Source: an uncultured Clostridia bacterium
GTDB lineage: Bacteria > Bacillota > Clostridia > Christensenellales > UBA1242
Length of the DNA stretch: 43,904 nt
Assembly: GCA_944377315.1 (NCBI GenBank)
Contig: CALWEM010000006.1
Coordinates: 1-43,904 of the forward strand
Direction: 5' to 3'
A program made the position numbers and the translations under genes. How positions within the stretch are numbered: position 1 is the stretch's first letter; each line of letters starts with the position of its first letter. Below, one piece after another: positions 6,753 to 17,201 of the stretch. The notes beneath the pieces are model-generated. The model was not told the origin of the DNA. It saw nothing but the letters and a program-made list of their open reading frames with translations, and did not search any database.

Positions 6753-7736
6753 ATGGAACTTTCGGAAAGAAAAATCAAAATTCTCAATATTGCTGTTGAA
6801 GAATTCATCAAAGATGCTTCACCAATCACTTCACTTTCTGTGAAAGACAAAACCAAACTTGATGTGTCCACGGCAACATTAAGAAACGAGTTAAATGCTT
6901 TGGAGGCGATGGGGTTTTTGAAACAACTCCACACTTCTGGCGGGAGAGTGCCAACTGCACAAGGATATCGTTTCTATGTTGAAAATCTTTTAAAAGATGT
7001 CAAGGCGACAAATCGTGAACTTGAAGAAGTGAGAAAGGTGATTGAGAACCGCACACAAAGTTTGTCAGAGATGATATCAAAAATTGGCAAAATCATAAGC
7101 AAAGCGACAAACTATCCAACTGTTGTGATGCTCAATGGCATTGAAAATCTCATTCTCACAGAGTTCAAGATAATTCCACTTTTGGAAGAGAAGTGTATGG
7201 TGCTTATCGGCACAAACTATGGTTACATTTCGGAAAATATGGACATTTCTGCCACTGTGGAAAATTGTCAAGATGCTTCAAACTATCTCACAAAATATTT
7301 TAAAGGCGAAACGCTTGGGTTTATGCTGGAAAATATTGATGAGTATATGAAAGGGATGAGTGGAGAGATAAAAGCCTTCCAAGAAGTTGTTAACAATATC
7401 ATCAAAGGACTTTCCAAAATGAACAAACAAAAACTTTTGAATGTTCAAACTGATGGAATGGCAAAGTTTGTGGATAATGTGAACGAAGGCGAAACCAAAA
7501 AAATCGTCAAAATGTTGACAGATGAAGAAGAACTTATTGAAGTTTTGGATAAGACGGAAGACAAGATTTCAGCGGATATTCAAGATGAAGATGGGGTTTC
7601 AGTTGTCAAAGCACCAATTCTTGTGGGTGGCAACAAACTTGCTTCAATCGGAGTGATAGGACCACAAAAAATGGATTATTCTGGCATCGCTTCGGCACTC
7701 AAAGTGGTTATTGATGAACTCAACAACCAGCAATAG
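6753..7736 (+). CDS. hrcA: heat-inducible transcription repressor HrcA
   Basis: A 327-residue repressor of class I heat shock genes. The N-terminal winged helix is visible in LSVKDKTKLDVSTATLRNEL and GFLKQLHTSGGRVPTAQGYR, both hallmarks of HrcA. HrcA family members bind CIRCE and need GroE chaperonin to stay folded, which links repression to chaperone supply. I place the start at ATG 6753, after AGGGGTG; the longer frame from GTG 6723 would begin inside CIRCE. It heads the dnaK operon and is autoregulated by the operator upstream. Confidence 0.96.
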   Translation: MELSERKIKILNIAVEEFIKDASPITSLSVKDKTKLDVSTATLRNELNALEAMGFLKQLHTSGGRVPTAQGYRFYVENLLKDVKATNRELEEVRKVIENRTQSLSEMISKIGKIISKATNYPTVVMLNGIENLILTEFKIIPLLEEKCMVLIGTNYGYISENMDISATVENCQDASNYLTKYFKGETLGFMLENIDEYMKGMSGEIKAFQEVVNNIIKGLSKMNKQKLLNVQTDGMAKFVDNVNEGETKKIVKMLTDEEELIEVLDKTEDKISADIQDEDGVSVVKAPILVGGNKLASIGVIGPQKMDYSGIASALKVVIDELNNQQ

Positions 7737-7751
7737 TTAAAAGGAAGGAAT

Positions 7752-8387
7752 ATGAAAAAAGAAGATATAAAAGAAGAACAAAAAGAAACTCATTGTGACA
7801 AAAATTGCGATGAAAAAGAGCATAAATGCGGTTGCAAAAAACATAAATGTGAAAGTGATGAATGCCATTGTTGCGAGGAAGATTGCTCTTGTGATGAAAA
7901 TAAAGAAAAAAAATGCGAGTGCGAAAACCCTTCTTGCGAAAACGAAAAGCAAAATGATGAAGAAGTGGTGACCGACAAATATCTCGCTCTTGCACAACGC
8001 GTTCAAGCAGATTTTGAAAATTATCGCCGGCGTATGGCTGACCAACTTGTTCTTGAACGGCAGGAAGGTGTTATCAGTGTAATTGATGCTTTTCTTCCTT
8101 GTCTTGACACCTTCAAGGAAGCAAAAAAGACAATTCAAGACGAAAAAACTCTTCAAGGTGTGGAGATGATTGAAAACAAAATCATTGCAACTCTTGAAAA
8201 ACTTAATGTGGAGAGAATTGAAGCTGTTGGGCAGAAATTCGACCCAAATCTGCACGATGTCATCGCTGTTATGCACGATGAAAACTATGATGAAGATATC
8301 ATCTTGGAAGAATACCAAGCAGGATATAAATATAACGGAAAAGTTATAAGATACTCAAAAGTTATTGTAAATAAAAAGGGGGTTTAA
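7752..8387 (+). CDS. grpE: nucleotide exchange factor GrpE with a Cys-rich N-terminal extension
   Basis: A 211-residue protein. Residues ~72-211 are ordinary GrpE: the long helix ([17 protein letters not shown]), then the beta domain ending [16 protein letters not shown]. GrpE releases ADP from DnaK as a dimer. The first ~70 residues are exceptional: 13 cysteines (15, 19, 26, 28, 33, 38, 40, 41, 45, 47, 55, 57, 62) and four histidines among Lys/Glu, in CxC and CC arrangements like a metallothionein. Firmicute GrpE tails are usually acidic and disordered, without cysteine. Metal binding or redox sensing is inference. It lies 15 bases after hrcA and four before dnaK. Confidence 0.95.
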   Translation: MKKEDIKEEQKETHCDKNCDEKEHKCGCKKHKCESDECHCCEEDCSCDENKEKKCECENPSCENEKQNDEEVVTDKYLALAQRVQADFENYRRRMADQLVLERQEGVISVIDAFLPCLDTFKEAKKTIQDEKTLQGVEMIENKIIATLEKLNVERIEAVGQKFDPNLHDVIAVMHDENYDEDIILEEYQAGYKYNGKVIRYSKVIVNKKGV

Positions 8388-8391
8388 TAAT

Positions 8392-10221
8392 ATGAGTAAA
8401 ATTATCGGAATTGATTTAGGAACAACAAATTCTTGCGTGGCTGTGATGGAAGGTGGAAAACCAACCGTTATCGCCAACGCAGAAGGTGACAGAACAACAC
8501 CATCCGTTGTCGCTTACACAAAAGAAGGAGAAAGACTTGTTGGAAAAGTGGCAAAGCGTCAAGCGATTGTCAACCACGAAAACACAGTTATCTCCATAAA
8601 AAGAGAGATGGGAACAAACTATAAGGCAAAACTTAACGGAAAGGAATATTCTCCACAAGAAATTTCTGCTATGATTTTGTCAAAACTTAAACAAGACGCT
8701 GAAAGTTATCTTGGCGAAAAGGTAACTCAAGCAGTCATCACAGTGCCGGCATACTTTAACGACAGTCAGCGTCAGGCAACAAAAGATGCAGGACGCATTG
8801 CTGGACTTGATGTTCTTCGTATTATCAACGAACCAACTGCTGCTGCTCTTGCTTACGGACTAGATAAAGGCGAAAACCAAAACCAAAAAATTTTGGTGTA
8901 TGACCTTGGCGGTGGAACATTCGATGTTTCCATTTTGGAAATAGGCGACAGTGTGTTTGAAGTTTTGTCAACAAATGGTAACACTCGCCTTGGTGGTGAC
9001 GATTTTGATAACAGAATCATCGATTTCTTGGTGGAAGAATTCAAGAAAGATAATGCTGGAATGGATTTGTCAAAAGACAAACTCGCAATGCAAAGATTGA
9101 AGGAAGCAGCAGAAAAAGCAAAAATTGACCTTTCTGCAACTCCAAAAACAACCGTTTCTCTTCCATTTATTACCGCTGACGCAAACGGTCCAAAACACCT
9201 CGAAGTTGAACTTACACGTGCAAAATTTGACCAACTCACTGAAGACTTGGTGAAAGAAACAATTGATTGCGTGAAAAAAGCACTTCAAGATGCAAAACTT
9301 TCAAAAGACCAAGTTGACAAAGTGATTTTGGTTGGCGGTTCAACTCGTATTCCAGCAGTTGTGGAAGCAGTGAAAGAATACACCGGCAAAGAACCATACA
9401 AGGGTATTAATCCAGATGAATGTGTGGCAATCGGTGCAGCAATTCAAGCGGGCGTGCTTGCAGGAGATGTCAAAGATGTTCTTCTTCTTGATGTCACACC
9501 ACTTTCTCTTGGAATTGAAACAATGGGTGGTATTTTCACAAAACTTATTGAAAGAAACACCACAATTCCAACAAAGAAAAGTCAAGTTTTCTCAACAGCA
9601 ACTGACAATCAACCAGCAGTTGATATTCACGTTCTTCAAGGTGAAAGAGAGTTTGCTGCTCAAAACAAAACTCTTGGAAGATTCCAACTTTCTGACATTC
9701 CACCAGCACCAAGAGGCGTGCCACAAATCGAAGTTACTTTCGATATTGATGCAAACGGAATTGTCAAAGTTTCTGCAAAAGACCTTGGAACAAACAAGGA
9801 GCAAAACATCACAATCACTGCTTCATCTAACTTGAAAGAAGAAGATATTCAAGCTGCAATCAAAGAAGCAGAACAACACGCAGAAGAAGATAAGAAACAT
9901 AAAGAACTTGTGGAAACAAAGAATCAAGGCGATAACCTTGTTTATGGTCTCGAAAAACTTTTGAAAGACAGTGGCGATAAGATTTCTGAAGACGACAAGA
10001 AAAAACTTACTGATGCCATTGAAAAAGCAAAGAAAGATTTTGAAAGTGATGATATTGAAGTTGTTAAAAAAGCGATTGACGAACTCACAAACGCTTCAAA
10101 CGGCATTGTTTCAAAGATGTATCAGTCACAAAATCCTAACGGCAATAATGGACAAAACGGTCAAGGCGGAAACAATGATGGCTCTGACCCAGAAGTTGTC
10201 GTTGATGACGATAACAAATAA
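8392..10221 (+). CDS. dnaK: chaperone DnaK (Hsp70)
   Basis: A 609-residue Hsp70. The ATPase domain has [19 protein letters not shown] at the start, [16 protein letters not shown] and [15 protein letters not shown]; the interdomain linker [14 protein letters not shown] and the substrate-binding domain follow. It lacks the insertion near residue 80 typical of Gram-negative DnaK, as expected for Firmicutes. The tail is Gly/Asn-rich, then acidic, ending EVVVDDDNK. It refolds client proteins in ATP-driven cycles with DnaJ and GrpE. It follows grpE by four bases; an AAAGGGGG site lies at the grpE end. CIRCE/HrcA should control it. Confidence 0.98.
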   Translation: MSKIIGIDLGTTNSCVAVMEGGKPTVIANAEGDRTTPSVVAYTKEGERLVGKVAKRQAIVNHENTVISIKREMGTNYKAKLNGKEYSPQEISAMILSKLKQDAESYLGEKVTQAVITVPAYFNDSQRQATKDAGRIAGLDVLRIINEPTAAALAYGLDKGENQNQKILVYDLGGGTFDVSILEIGDSVFEVLSTNGNTRLGGDDFDNRIIDFLVEEFKKDNAGMDLSKDKLAMQRLKEAAEKAKIDLSATPKTTVSLPFITADANGPKHLEVELTRAKFDQLTEDLVKETIDCVKKALQDAKLSKDQVDKVILVGGSTRIPAVVEAVKEYTGKEPYKGINPDECVAIGAAIQAGVLAGDVKDVLLLDVTPLSLGIETMGGIFTKLIERNTTIPTKKSQVFSTATDNQPAVDIHVLQGEREFAAQNKTLGRFQLSDIPPAPRGVPQIEVTFDIDANGIVKVSAKDLGTNKEQNITITASSNLKEEDIQAAIKEAEQHAEEDKKHKELVETKNQGDNLVYGLEKLLKDSGDKISEDDKKKLTDAIEKAKKDFESDDIEVVKKAIDELTNASNGIVSKMYQSQNPNGNNGQNGQGGNNDGSDPEVVVDDDNK

Positions 10222-10366
10222 GTAGATTAAAACTTTCTGGCACAAAATTGGAATAATTAGGACAAAAAACATATAACAAAGAGTGTCAGTTTTGTGATTT
10301 TGGAACTATAAAAGTTAAAAAACATTGCGAATTTATGTGTAGTTAATAACGACAAAAAGGAAGATT

Positions 10367-11494
10367 ATGGCAGGAAAAGATTATTATAAAATTTTGGGTG
10401 TGGAAAAGAATGCGAGTGCTGATGAGATTAAGTCGGCATATCGTAGGCTCGCCAAAAAATACCACCCAGACCTAAACAAAGCACCGGAAGCGGCAGAAAA
10501 ATTTAAGGAAATCAACGAGGCGTATGAAGTTTTGGGAGACGATAAAAAGCGAGCAAATTATGACCAATTTGGTTCTGCTGATGGTCCACAATTCCAAGGC
10601 GGACAAGGTGGATTTTCGGACTTCTTCGGTGGTGGTGGCTTCAGTGGTTTTGGCGGTGGATTTTCGGACATATTTTCTGATATATTTTCTGCATTTGGTG
10701 GCGGTGAAACAAAAACTCGCAGAATGCGCGGAGAAGATATTAATCTTGCAATGAAACTTTCTTTTGAAGAAGCAATTTTTGGTTGTGAGAAAAATATCAC
10801 CATAAACAAAGTGGAAGCGTGTGAAAGTTGCAATGGAACGGGAGCAAAAAATGGCACAGCGTTTTCGACTTGTCCAGATTGTAATGGGGCAGGGAGAGTG
10901 CGAATTCAACAAAACACAATGTTCGGCACAAGCATAAGAGAAACCGCTTGTCCGCGTTGTGGTGGCTTGGGCAAAATTATCAAAGAAAAATGTGACAGTT
11001 GCAATGGCAAAGGTTTCAAAAAAGTTCAAAGACAAATCATTGTCAAAATTCCAGCAGGTATCGATGATGGTCAAACTCTTCGTATGCGTGGTGAAGGAAA
11101 TTCTCCACTTGGGCAAGGAGTGAGTGGCGACTTGAACATTAAAATGACAGTTTTGCCACACAAACTTTTCAAGCGTGACGGCTTTAATCTTATGTATGAC
11201 CTATACCTTCCGTTCACCACAATGCTTTTGGGTGGCAAAGTGGAGATTCCACTTTCAAAAGGAAAATTTGTTTTGGATATCAAAGAAGGAACACCGAGCG
11301 GAACGGTTATGCGACTTAAAGGCAAAGGTGTCAAGGTTTTGAATAAAGACCAATATGGCGACCTTCTTGTCACACTTAAAAGTGAACCACCAAAGAATTT
11401 GAACAAAATTCAAAAAGAAATGCTGAAAAATCTTGCTGACAGTTTCACGGACAGCGATTTCCAAAAATACTCAAAATTTAGAAAAGAAAATTAA
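10367..11494 (+). CDS. dnaJ: co-chaperone DnaJ (Hsp40)
   Basis: A 375-residue type I Hsp40. The J domain (residues ~4-70) contains the HPD motif in KYHPDLNK, which stimulates DnaK ATPase. A Gly/Phe-rich linker (~75-115) comes next, then four CxxCxGxG zinc repeats ([32 protein letters not shown]) and the C-terminal substrate-binding domain. It starts 145 bases after dnaK behind AAAAGGAAG. I see no clear promoter or terminator in that gap, so it is probably co-transcribed under HrcA control. Confidence 0.97.
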   Translation: MAGKDYYKILGVEKNASADEIKSAYRRLAKKYHPDLNKAPEAAEKFKEINEAYEVLGDDKKRANYDQFGSADGPQFQGGQGGFSDFFGGGGFSGFGGGFSDIFSDIFSAFGGGETKTRRMRGEDINLAMKLSFEEAIFGCEKNITINKVEACESCNGTGAKNGTAFSTCPDCNGAGRVRIQQNTMFGTSIRETACPRCGGLGKIIKEKCDSCNGKGFKKVQRQIIVKIPAGIDDGQTLRMRGEGNSPLGQGVSGDLNIKMTVLPHKLFKRDGFNLMYDLYLPFTTMLLGGKVEIPLSKGKFVLDIKEGTPSGTVMRLKGKGVKVLNKDQYGDLLVTLKSEPPKNLNKIQKEMLKNLADSFTDSDFQKYSKFRKEN

Positions 11495-11528
11495 AAAAAG
11501 GCATCTAGGAAATAGATGCTTTTATTTT
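11493..11528. terminator. bidirectional terminator between dnaJ and the convergent gene
   Basis: gcatcta (11501-11507) pairs with tagatgc (11513-11519), flanked by A-run and T-run on both sides. It serves dnaJ on + and overlaps the stop codon of the minus-strand gene. Confidence 0.85.
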
Positions 11529-12322
11529 TCTTTAAACACATTGTATGCATATTCTTTATAAAGCCCATCGCTTAATTTCGAGAATTTTTCTTTGGCGTCT
11601 TTCACAATGTTGAATTCATATGCCTTCAAAGCGATTTGACGAAAATCTTTCATTGGATTGAATTTGAAATTTGGGTTCAAGGCAATCACTGTTTCCAATT
11701 TTTCGTTACCTTGATGGTCATACATATGTTCTTTGATGTCCTTGTATATATAATGAAGCCCGCGACCGACAACTCTGCCATAAATCTCATAGAGTTGACT
11801 GTATAAACCTTCAAACTCCTCGGATATTTTGGCAAGGTCATAGATTTTGTTGCTGTCAGTGACAATGCTTTGTTTGCCACAGTGTTTATATTCAAATTTT
11901 TGGAGTTTAAGGTCATTGATTTTGTCATTAAACTTCATTTTTTCCAATCTTTTTTCTGTGATAAGGCGAAGCACTTTGGCGTCCAAACTCATATTTTCAT
12001 TGTCTAATTCAATTTTTGCACCCATTGCCATTTGGTTGACATTTTGTTTGGCATTTCCAATTGCTGGCAAAAGTCCGTCACTGAATATGGCATCAGATAT
12101 TTTGTCATAATATAAATATGGATTGATGATGATATCGCCAACTTTGGCAGACTCTTCAAATCGATTGTAAAAGCATTCCATAAGCAGTGTCAGTTTGTCA
12201 ATAATAAAGCGAGAATAGATATAAAAATCATCAATCAAATTTTCATATTCTGTGTTGATGCGATTATAGAATTCATAAATTTCTTTTAATTGTTCTTTGT
12301 CTTTCACAAATTTTTCAGCCAT
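11522..12322 (-). CDS. hypothetical protein, 266 aa
   Basis: Charged, mostly helical-looking soluble protein beginning MAEKFVKDKEQLKEIYEFYN, with no signal, membrane segment or motif I recognise. I set the start at the ATG read from 12322, because AAGAAGG sits eight bases upstream; the longer frame beginning at 12352 would start inside the -10 box. It has its own consensus promoter and converges on dnaJ. No function is assigned. Confidence 0.75.
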   Translation of the reverse strand: MAEKFVKDKEQLKEIYEFYNRINTEYENLIDDFYIYSRFIIDKLTLLMECFYNRFEESAKVGDIIINPYLYYDKISDAIFSDGLLPAIGNAKQNVNQMAMGAKIELDNENMSLDAKVLRLITEKRLEKMKFNDKINDLKLQKFEYKHCGKQSIVTDSNKIYDLAKISEEFEGLYSQLYEIYGRVVGRGLHYIYKDIKEHMYDHQGNEKLETVIALNPNFKFNPMKDFRQIALKAYEFNIVKDAKEKFSKLSDGLYKEYAYNVFKEK

Positions 12323-12342
12323 AATAAACCTTCTTTTAGAAA

Positions 12343-12371
12343 ATTCTACCACACAAACTGTTGATTGTCAA
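12343..12371 (-). promoter_or_regulatory. promoter of the minus-strand hypothetical gene
   Basis: Read on the minus strand: TTGACA (12371-12366), exactly 17 bases, TAGAAT (12348-12343). It fixes the gene start downstream, at 12322. Confidence 0.8.
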
Positions 12372-12390
12372 TATTAAATTTCTTTTTTGC

Positions 12391-12419
12391 TTGGAAAAAT
12401 TTTTAAGGTGTGATAAAAT
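12391..12419 (+). promoter_or_regulatory. pcrA promoter, predicted leaderless start
   Basis: TTGGAA (12391-12396), 17 bases, TGA-TAAAAT (12411-12419), then six bases to the ATG at 12426. There is no Shine-Dalgarno. Confidence 0.6.
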
Positions 12420-12425
12420 ACTTTT

Positions 12426-14546
12426 ATGAACAAATTTGATATCAACTCTCTTAATGATGAACAAAAAAATGCTTTGAAAGAATTGGATGGTGTGGTTTTG
12501 GTGACAGCAGGCGCTGGAAGCGGAAAAACCCGTCTTTTAACTCATCGGATTTGTCATCTTGTGCTTGACAAAGGTGTTTCGCCATATAACATTCTTGCCA
12601 TAACTTTCACCAACAAAGCCACCAATGAAATGAAAGAAAGAATTGAAGAGATGGGTGTTTCAAATGTTTGGGTTTTCACCTTTCACTCAATGTGTGTGAG
12701 AATATTAAGGCGGGACATTGAAAATATTCGTGGCTATGACAGAAATTTCACAATTATTGACGAAAATGACAGAGAAAAAATTTTGAAAGAGATTTGCAAA
12801 ACATTGGGAATTGAAGATGACATTGAAAAAGTGGAACATCACCTTGACAACATCAAAAACAAGGGGATGGACATCGAAGAATATTTTTCATCACTTGTGC
12901 AATTTGGAAACAAAGAAAATTTGTTGAAATATAAAAACGCGATATACAGTTATGAAAAGAAATTGTTTGAAAACAATTCTCTTGACTTTGATGACCTTTT
13001 AAATAAAACCCTTTTTCTTTTCAACAATTTTCCAAATGTTTTGGCATATTATGCCGAGCGTTTCAAATATATTTTGGTTGATGAATTTCAAGACACAAAC
13101 TTGGTGCAATACAAACTCATCAAACTTCTCACATCTTTTCACCACAATCTCTTTGTGGTGGGTGATGAAGACCAGTGTATATATTCTTGGCGTGGTGCAA
13201 ATTTTAAAAACATATTCAATTTGCGAGATGATTTTCCTTCTGTCAAAGTTTTCAAACTTGAAAGAAATTATCGCTCTTCAAAAAATATTTTAAACCTTGC
13301 AAACAATGTTATTTCCAACAATAATGAGCGTCTTGAAAAGAAACTTTGGACGGAAAAAGATATGGGTGTTCCGCCGGTTATATACACGGCTTTTGATGAG
13401 CGAGATGAAGCCAATTTCCTTGCCAGAGAAATTGAAGAATTGGCAAGTGAAGGTTATTCCTATGATGATATTGCCATCCTTATGAGAATAAACGCTCTTT
13501 CGCGTCCGATTGAAGAAGGACTTTTGTCGCAAAATATTCCATACAGATTATATGGCGGACAAAAATTCTTTGAAAGAGCGGAAATCAAAGTGCTGATTGC
13601 ATATCTTTCCATTTTCATAAACAAAAAGGATGAAATTTCCCTTCTCAAAATCATAAATTTGCCAAGCCGAAAGATTGGTGAAGTTGCCATTGCCAACTTG
13701 AAAGAAGAAGCAAAAGATGAATCACTTTTAAGCTATTTGCTTTCTCCAAGATTTGAGTTTAGTAAATATTATTCCAAACTTAAAAATTTTGTGGAAACTT
13801 TCAAAAATTTGAGTGATAAAATGGACAGTTTGAAAATGAATGAATTTGTCAAAAAAATGGTGACTGACTTTCAAATTGACAAATACTATCAAGGGAAAGA
13901 TGAAGACAGCATCAACAGACTTTCAAACATTGACAGTTTTTTAACTTCGCTGAAAGAATATGAAGACGAAAATGAAAATCCAAATTTTGCAGATTATCTT
14001 GCAAGCATTATGCTTCGCTCCGACCAAGATGATATTGAAAAGAATGGGCAGGTGAACATTGCAACAATCCACGCTGTCAAAGGGTTGGAGTTCAAGGTGG
14101 TTTTTGTTGTCGCACTTGAAGAAGGCCTTTTCCCTTTGTCGCGAGCGCTCAATAGTCACAGTGAAATGGAAGAAGAAAGACGGCTGATGTATGTGGCAAT
14201 CACGCGTGCAGAAGAGAGAATTTATCTCACACGAGCGATAAAAAGATTTATGTATGGCAAAAGTAACTATGAAACAGAAAGTCGTTTTTTGAGAGAGTTG
14301 AACATTGTGGACATCAAAAAACCAAGCGTAAGTGCCAAGAAAAAAGATGATTTTTTCCTTGATGAGAAGGAAGAATTTGATTCTGGTTTCAAAAGTGGCG
14401 ACAAAGTCTTCCATTCGAGATTTGGCGAAGGTGTCATTTTGGACATATCTGATGACGGGTTGGTTGGAAAAATCAAATTTTCGATTGGTGTGAAGGAGTT
14501 AATGCTCAACATTGCAAATTTAGAAAAGGTGAGTGAAGATGACTAA
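12426..14546 (+). CDS. pcrA: ATP-dependent DNA helicase PcrA (UvrD/Rep family)
   Basis: A 706-residue superfamily 1A helicase that unwinds DNA 3'-5' in repair and in clearing replication obstacles. The motifs appear in order: Walker A GAGSGKT (residues 29-35), motif II DEFQDTN, motif III GDEDQCIYSWRGA, motif IV FKLERNYRS, motif V ATIHAVKGLEFKVVFVV and motif VI YVAITRAEERIYL. The C-terminus (GDKVFHSRFGEGVI onward) matches the small Tudor-like domain by which PcrA contacts RNA polymerase. The stop overlaps the ligA start by eight bases, a conserved Firmicute arrangement. Confidence 0.95.
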   Translation: MNKFDINSLNDEQKNALKELDGVVLVTAGAGSGKTRLLTHRICHLVLDKGVSPYNILAITFTNKATNEMKERIEEMGVSNVWVFTFHSMCVRILRRDIENIRGYDRNFTIIDENDREKILKEICKTLGIEDDIEKVEHHLDNIKNKGMDIEEYFSSLVQFGNKENLLKYKNAIYSYEKKLFENNSLDFDDLLNKTLFLFNNFPNVLAYYAERFKYILVDEFQDTNLVQYKLIKLLTSFHHNLFVVGDEDQCIYSWRGANFKNIFNLRDDFPSVKVFKLERNYRSSKNILNLANNVISNNNERLEKKLWTEKDMGVPPVIYTAFDERDEANFLAREIEELASEGYSYDDIAILMRINALSRPIEEGLLSQNIPYRLYGGQKFFERAEIKVLIAYLSIFINKKDEISLLKIINLPSRKIGEVAIANLKEEAKDESLLSYLLSPRFEFSKYYSKLKNFVETFKNLSDKMDSLKMNEFVKKMVTDFQIDKYYQGKDEDSINRLSNIDSFLTSLKEYEDENENPNFADYLASIMLRSDQDDIEKNGQVNIATIHAVKGLEFKVVFVVALEEGLFPLSRALNSHSEMEEERRLMYVAITRAEERIYLTRAIKRFMYGKSNYETESRFLRELNIVDIKKPSVSAKKKDDFFLDEKEEFDSGFKSGDKVFHSRFGEGVILDISDDGLVGKIKFSIGVKELMLNIANLEKVSEDD

Positions 14547-16491
14547 AAAAGAGAGAATGGAGTTTTTGGTTGAAGAGTTAAACAAACATAACTATAATTA
14601 TTATGTTTTGGACAATCCAACCATTTCAGACAAAGAATATGACAAACTTTACTATGAACTTGTCGACCTTGAAAAAGAGATGGGCATAATTTTGCCAAAT
14701 TCGCCAACACAAAGAGTGGGCGGAGAAATTTTGGACAAATTTCAAAAGCATAAGCACGAAGTTCGCTTGTATTCAATGAACAAAGTTCGCGATTTTGAAG
14801 ATTTGGGGAAATTTATGAGTGATATGGCAAAATTTCAACAAAATCCGACTTTCAGTTTGGAATATAAGTTTGACGGATTGACGGTTGTTGTGGAGTATGA
14901 AAATGGTGAATATGTAAGAGCGACCACTCGTGGAAATGGTGAGATTGGTGAAGATGTCACAGCGCAAGTTAAAACCATCAAGAGCGTGCCGCTTTCCATT
15001 CCGTTCAAAAACCGCCTTATTGTTCAGGGCGAAGGAATGATGACACAAAAAGCGTTTGAAAAGTATAACAAAACAGCAACTGAAAAACTTAAAAATCCAA
15101 GAAATGGTGTGGCAGGAGCAATTCGTAATCTTGACACAAAAGAAACGGCAAAACGAAATTTGGATTGGTTTTGCTATTCCATTCTTCTTGCTGATGGTAA
15201 AAAATTTTCCAGTCAAAAAGAAATGCACGAATTTTTGAAAGATAATGGCTTTTTGGTGGGCGACTATTTCAAGATTATTTCCACTTTGAAGGAAGCGGAA
15301 AGTGAGATTGAAAAGGTTGACAAGATGAAAGATAAACTTGATGTGATGATTGATGGAATGGTTATTAAACTTAATGAAACAAAGCATCGTGATGAAATTG
15401 GTTTTACCAACAAATTTCCAAAGTGGGCAATGGCATTCAAGTTTGAAGCACTTGAAACTTCCACCATACTGAAAGATGTCATCTGGCAAGTTGGAAGAAC
15501 TGGTAAGGTTTCGCCGATTGCGGTCCTACAGCCGGTCGAACTTGCAGGAGCAACCATTCAAAGAGCAACATTAAACAACATTGAAGACATAAAAAAGAAG
15601 AATGTTTCCATAAATTCTCGCGTCTTTCTTCGCCGTTCCAATGAGGTTATTCCAGAAGTTTTGGGACTTGCAGAAAAATATGACAACTCTTTGGAAATTG
15701 AAGAACCAAAATTCTGTCCTTGCTGTCACAGCACTCTTGTCAAAAAAGGACCACTTCTCTATTGCAAAAATCGCGATGGTTGCAAGGAGCAAATAATTTC
15801 ACGGCTCACTCATTTTGTTGAGAGAGATGGCTTCAACATTGAAGGGCTTTCGGAAAAGACACTTTGGCAGTGTCACGAAAAATTGGGTGTGAGCGAATTT
15901 TCTGACCTATATTCTCTTCAAGAAGAAGATTTGTTGAAACTTGACAACTTCAAAGACAAAAAGACAAAAAATATCATAAATTCCATAAACAATTCCAAAA
16001 ATGTCGAACTTTTCCGTTTTATTTATGCTCTTGGAATAAATGAAGTCGGCATCAAAACAGCAAAGGACTTGGCAAAACATTTTGGAAGTTTTGAAAAAAT
16101 CAAATCGGCGACAAGTGAAGAACTTTTGTTGGTGGAAGATATCGGCGACATTATTGCAGACAATATTGTGGAATATTTCCAAGATGAAGACAATTTGAAA
16201 GAAGTGCAAAAACTTTTTGAGAAGGGGATTAATATAAACGAAACGGGAACACTTGACAGCGAGAAATTAAAAGGCTTGACCTTTGTGCTGACTGGCACTT
16301 TGCCAAATTATTCTCGTCCACAAATGAGTGAAATAATTGAAAAAAATGGTGGCAAGGTGGCAAGTTCGGTTTCCAAAAACACTTCCTTTGTTTTGGCAGG
16401 CGAAGAAGCAGGAAGTAAACTTGAAAAAGCCAAAAATCTTGGTGTCAAGATAATAAGTGAAGAAGAAATTTTGAAAATGCTTAATAATTAG
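14539..16491 (+). CDS. ligA: NAD-dependent DNA ligase LigA
   Basis: A 650-residue enzyme that seals nicks using NAD+. The N-terminal Ia domain contains HNYNYYVLDNPTISDKEYD. The adenylation motif is YKFDGL, with the active lysine at about residue 110. A four-cysteine zinc finger (CPCC ... C-N5-C pattern) comes next, then helix-hairpin-helix repeats and a C-terminal BRCT domain (LKGLTFVLTGTL). I choose ATG 14539, behind AAAGGTGA, over the GTG two codons earlier. It is translationally coupled to pcrA. Confidence 0.97.
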   Translation: MTKKERMEFLVEELNKHNYNYYVLDNPTISDKEYDKLYYELVDLEKEMGIILPNSPTQRVGGEILDKFQKHKHEVRLYSMNKVRDFEDLGKFMSDMAKFQQNPTFSLEYKFDGLTVVVEYENGEYVRATTRGNGEIGEDVTAQVKTIKSVPLSIPFKNRLIVQGEGMMTQKAFEKYNKTATEKLKNPRNGVAGAIRNLDTKETAKRNLDWFCYSILLADGKKFSSQKEMHEFLKDNGFLVGDYFKIISTLKEAESEIEKVDKMKDKLDVMIDGMVIKLNETKHRDEIGFTNKFPKWAMAFKFEALETSTILKDVIWQVGRTGKVSPIAVLQPVELAGATIQRATLNNIEDIKKKNVSINSRVFLRRSNEVIPEVLGLAEKYDNSLEIEEPKFCPCCHSTLVKKGPLLYCKNRDGCKEQIISRLTHFVERDGFNIEGLSEKTLWQCHEKLGVSEFSDLYSLQEEDLLKLDNFKDKKTKNIINSINNSKNVELFRFIYALGINEVGIKTAKDLAKHFGSFEKIKSATSEELLLVEDIGDIIADNIVEYFQDEDNLKEVQKLFEKGININETGTLDSEKLKGLTFVLTGTLPNYSRPQMSEIIEKNGGKVASSVSKNTSFVLAGEEAGSKLEKAKNLGVKIISEEEILKMLNN

Positions 16492-16499
16492 TTAATTAT

Positions 16500-16529
16500 T
16501 TGACAAATTGGTGGTATAATATATATAAT
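16500..16529 (+). promoter_or_regulatory. promoter of the zinc-ribbon gene
   Basis: TTGACA (16500-16505), 18 bases, TATAAT (16524-16529). AAAGGAG follows before ATG 16551. Confidence 0.65.
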
Positions 16530-16550
16530 TAAACACGAAAGGAGAAAGTT

Positions 16551-17060
16551 ATGCCAGTTCTAGAAATAGGAATGCCAAAGTGCCCAGTTTGTGGAGAACC
16601 ACTTTCAGTTGAAGGTGTGGCAATCGGAAAAGGTAAGGGTGAAGAAAAGGCAAAACCAAAACTTGCTGCATCAATAATGCAATTAATTGGCTATGGCTTG
16701 GAGTCGGCACTTCGGGCGACTGTGAGTTCTGGAAGAGCGCCAATGCTTGTTTGCAACAATTCAAACTGCCCAGAATGTAACCAACTTTTCAAGCAAGGTC
16801 CACTTGGTGTGTCAAAAAGGTGGGATATTGCAGATATTTTCGTGACTTTTGACAAGTTGGGATATAAAATTTCAAACAAAAATCGAAAAGGTGGTTTAAA
16901 AAGGTCAGCACCATCGCCACAGCCGGTGCAACAGGCAAATGCACCACAACAATCGGAAGAGTCTGCACCAGCGCCAGCACCATCATATCAGCAATATAAC
17001 CAAAGCGTGTCGAGTGGGAAATACACTGGAAGACCAAATGAATTTAATTCAAGAAGGTAA
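16551..17060 (+). CDS. zinc-ribbon protein with a disordered tail, unknown function
   Basis: A 169-residue protein. The N-terminal half has CPVC (11-14) and, after a Gly/Lys-rich spacer and a hydrophobic helix, C68, C73 and C76 (CNNSNCPEC), which could build one or two zinc ribbons. The C-terminal ~50 residues are Pro/Gln/Ala/Ser-rich and probably disordered. No catalytic motif is seen. It stands alone with its own promoter and terminator. I do not recognise the family; nucleic-acid or protein binding through the ribbon is only a guess. Confidence 0.75.
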   Translation: MPVLEIGMPKCPVCGEPLSVEGVAIGKGKGEEKAKPKLAASIMQLIGYGLESALRATVSSGRAPMLVCNNSNCPECNQLFKQGPLGVSKRWDIADIFVTFDKLGYKISNKNRKGGLKRSAPSPQPVQQANAPQQSEESAPAPAPSYQQYNQSVSSGKYTGRPNEFNSRR

Positions 17061-17084
17061 TAAAATATTTTGATAGTGACAAAG

Positions 17085-17121
17085 AAAAGGGGTGAGATTT
17101 TTGAAAAACACTCCTTTTTTG
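17085..17121 (+). terminator. terminator after the zinc-ribbon gene
   Basis: aggggtg (17088-17094) pairs with cactcct (17109-17115), one G-T pair, followed by six T. Confidence 0.75.
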
Positions 17122-17169
17122 TTCGTTTTGAAAATATTTGGGTAAAAAATTATTTTTTGTCTAAAATGC

Positions 17170-17198
17170 TTGACAAAGGTGAAAGATTTAAGTATAAT
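17170..17198 (+). promoter_or_regulatory. promoter of the rpsL operon
   Basis: TTGACA (17170-17175), exactly 17 bases, TATAAT (17193-17198): a full consensus promoter, the strongest in the window. Confidence 0.9.
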
Positions 17199-17201
17199 AT
17201 G

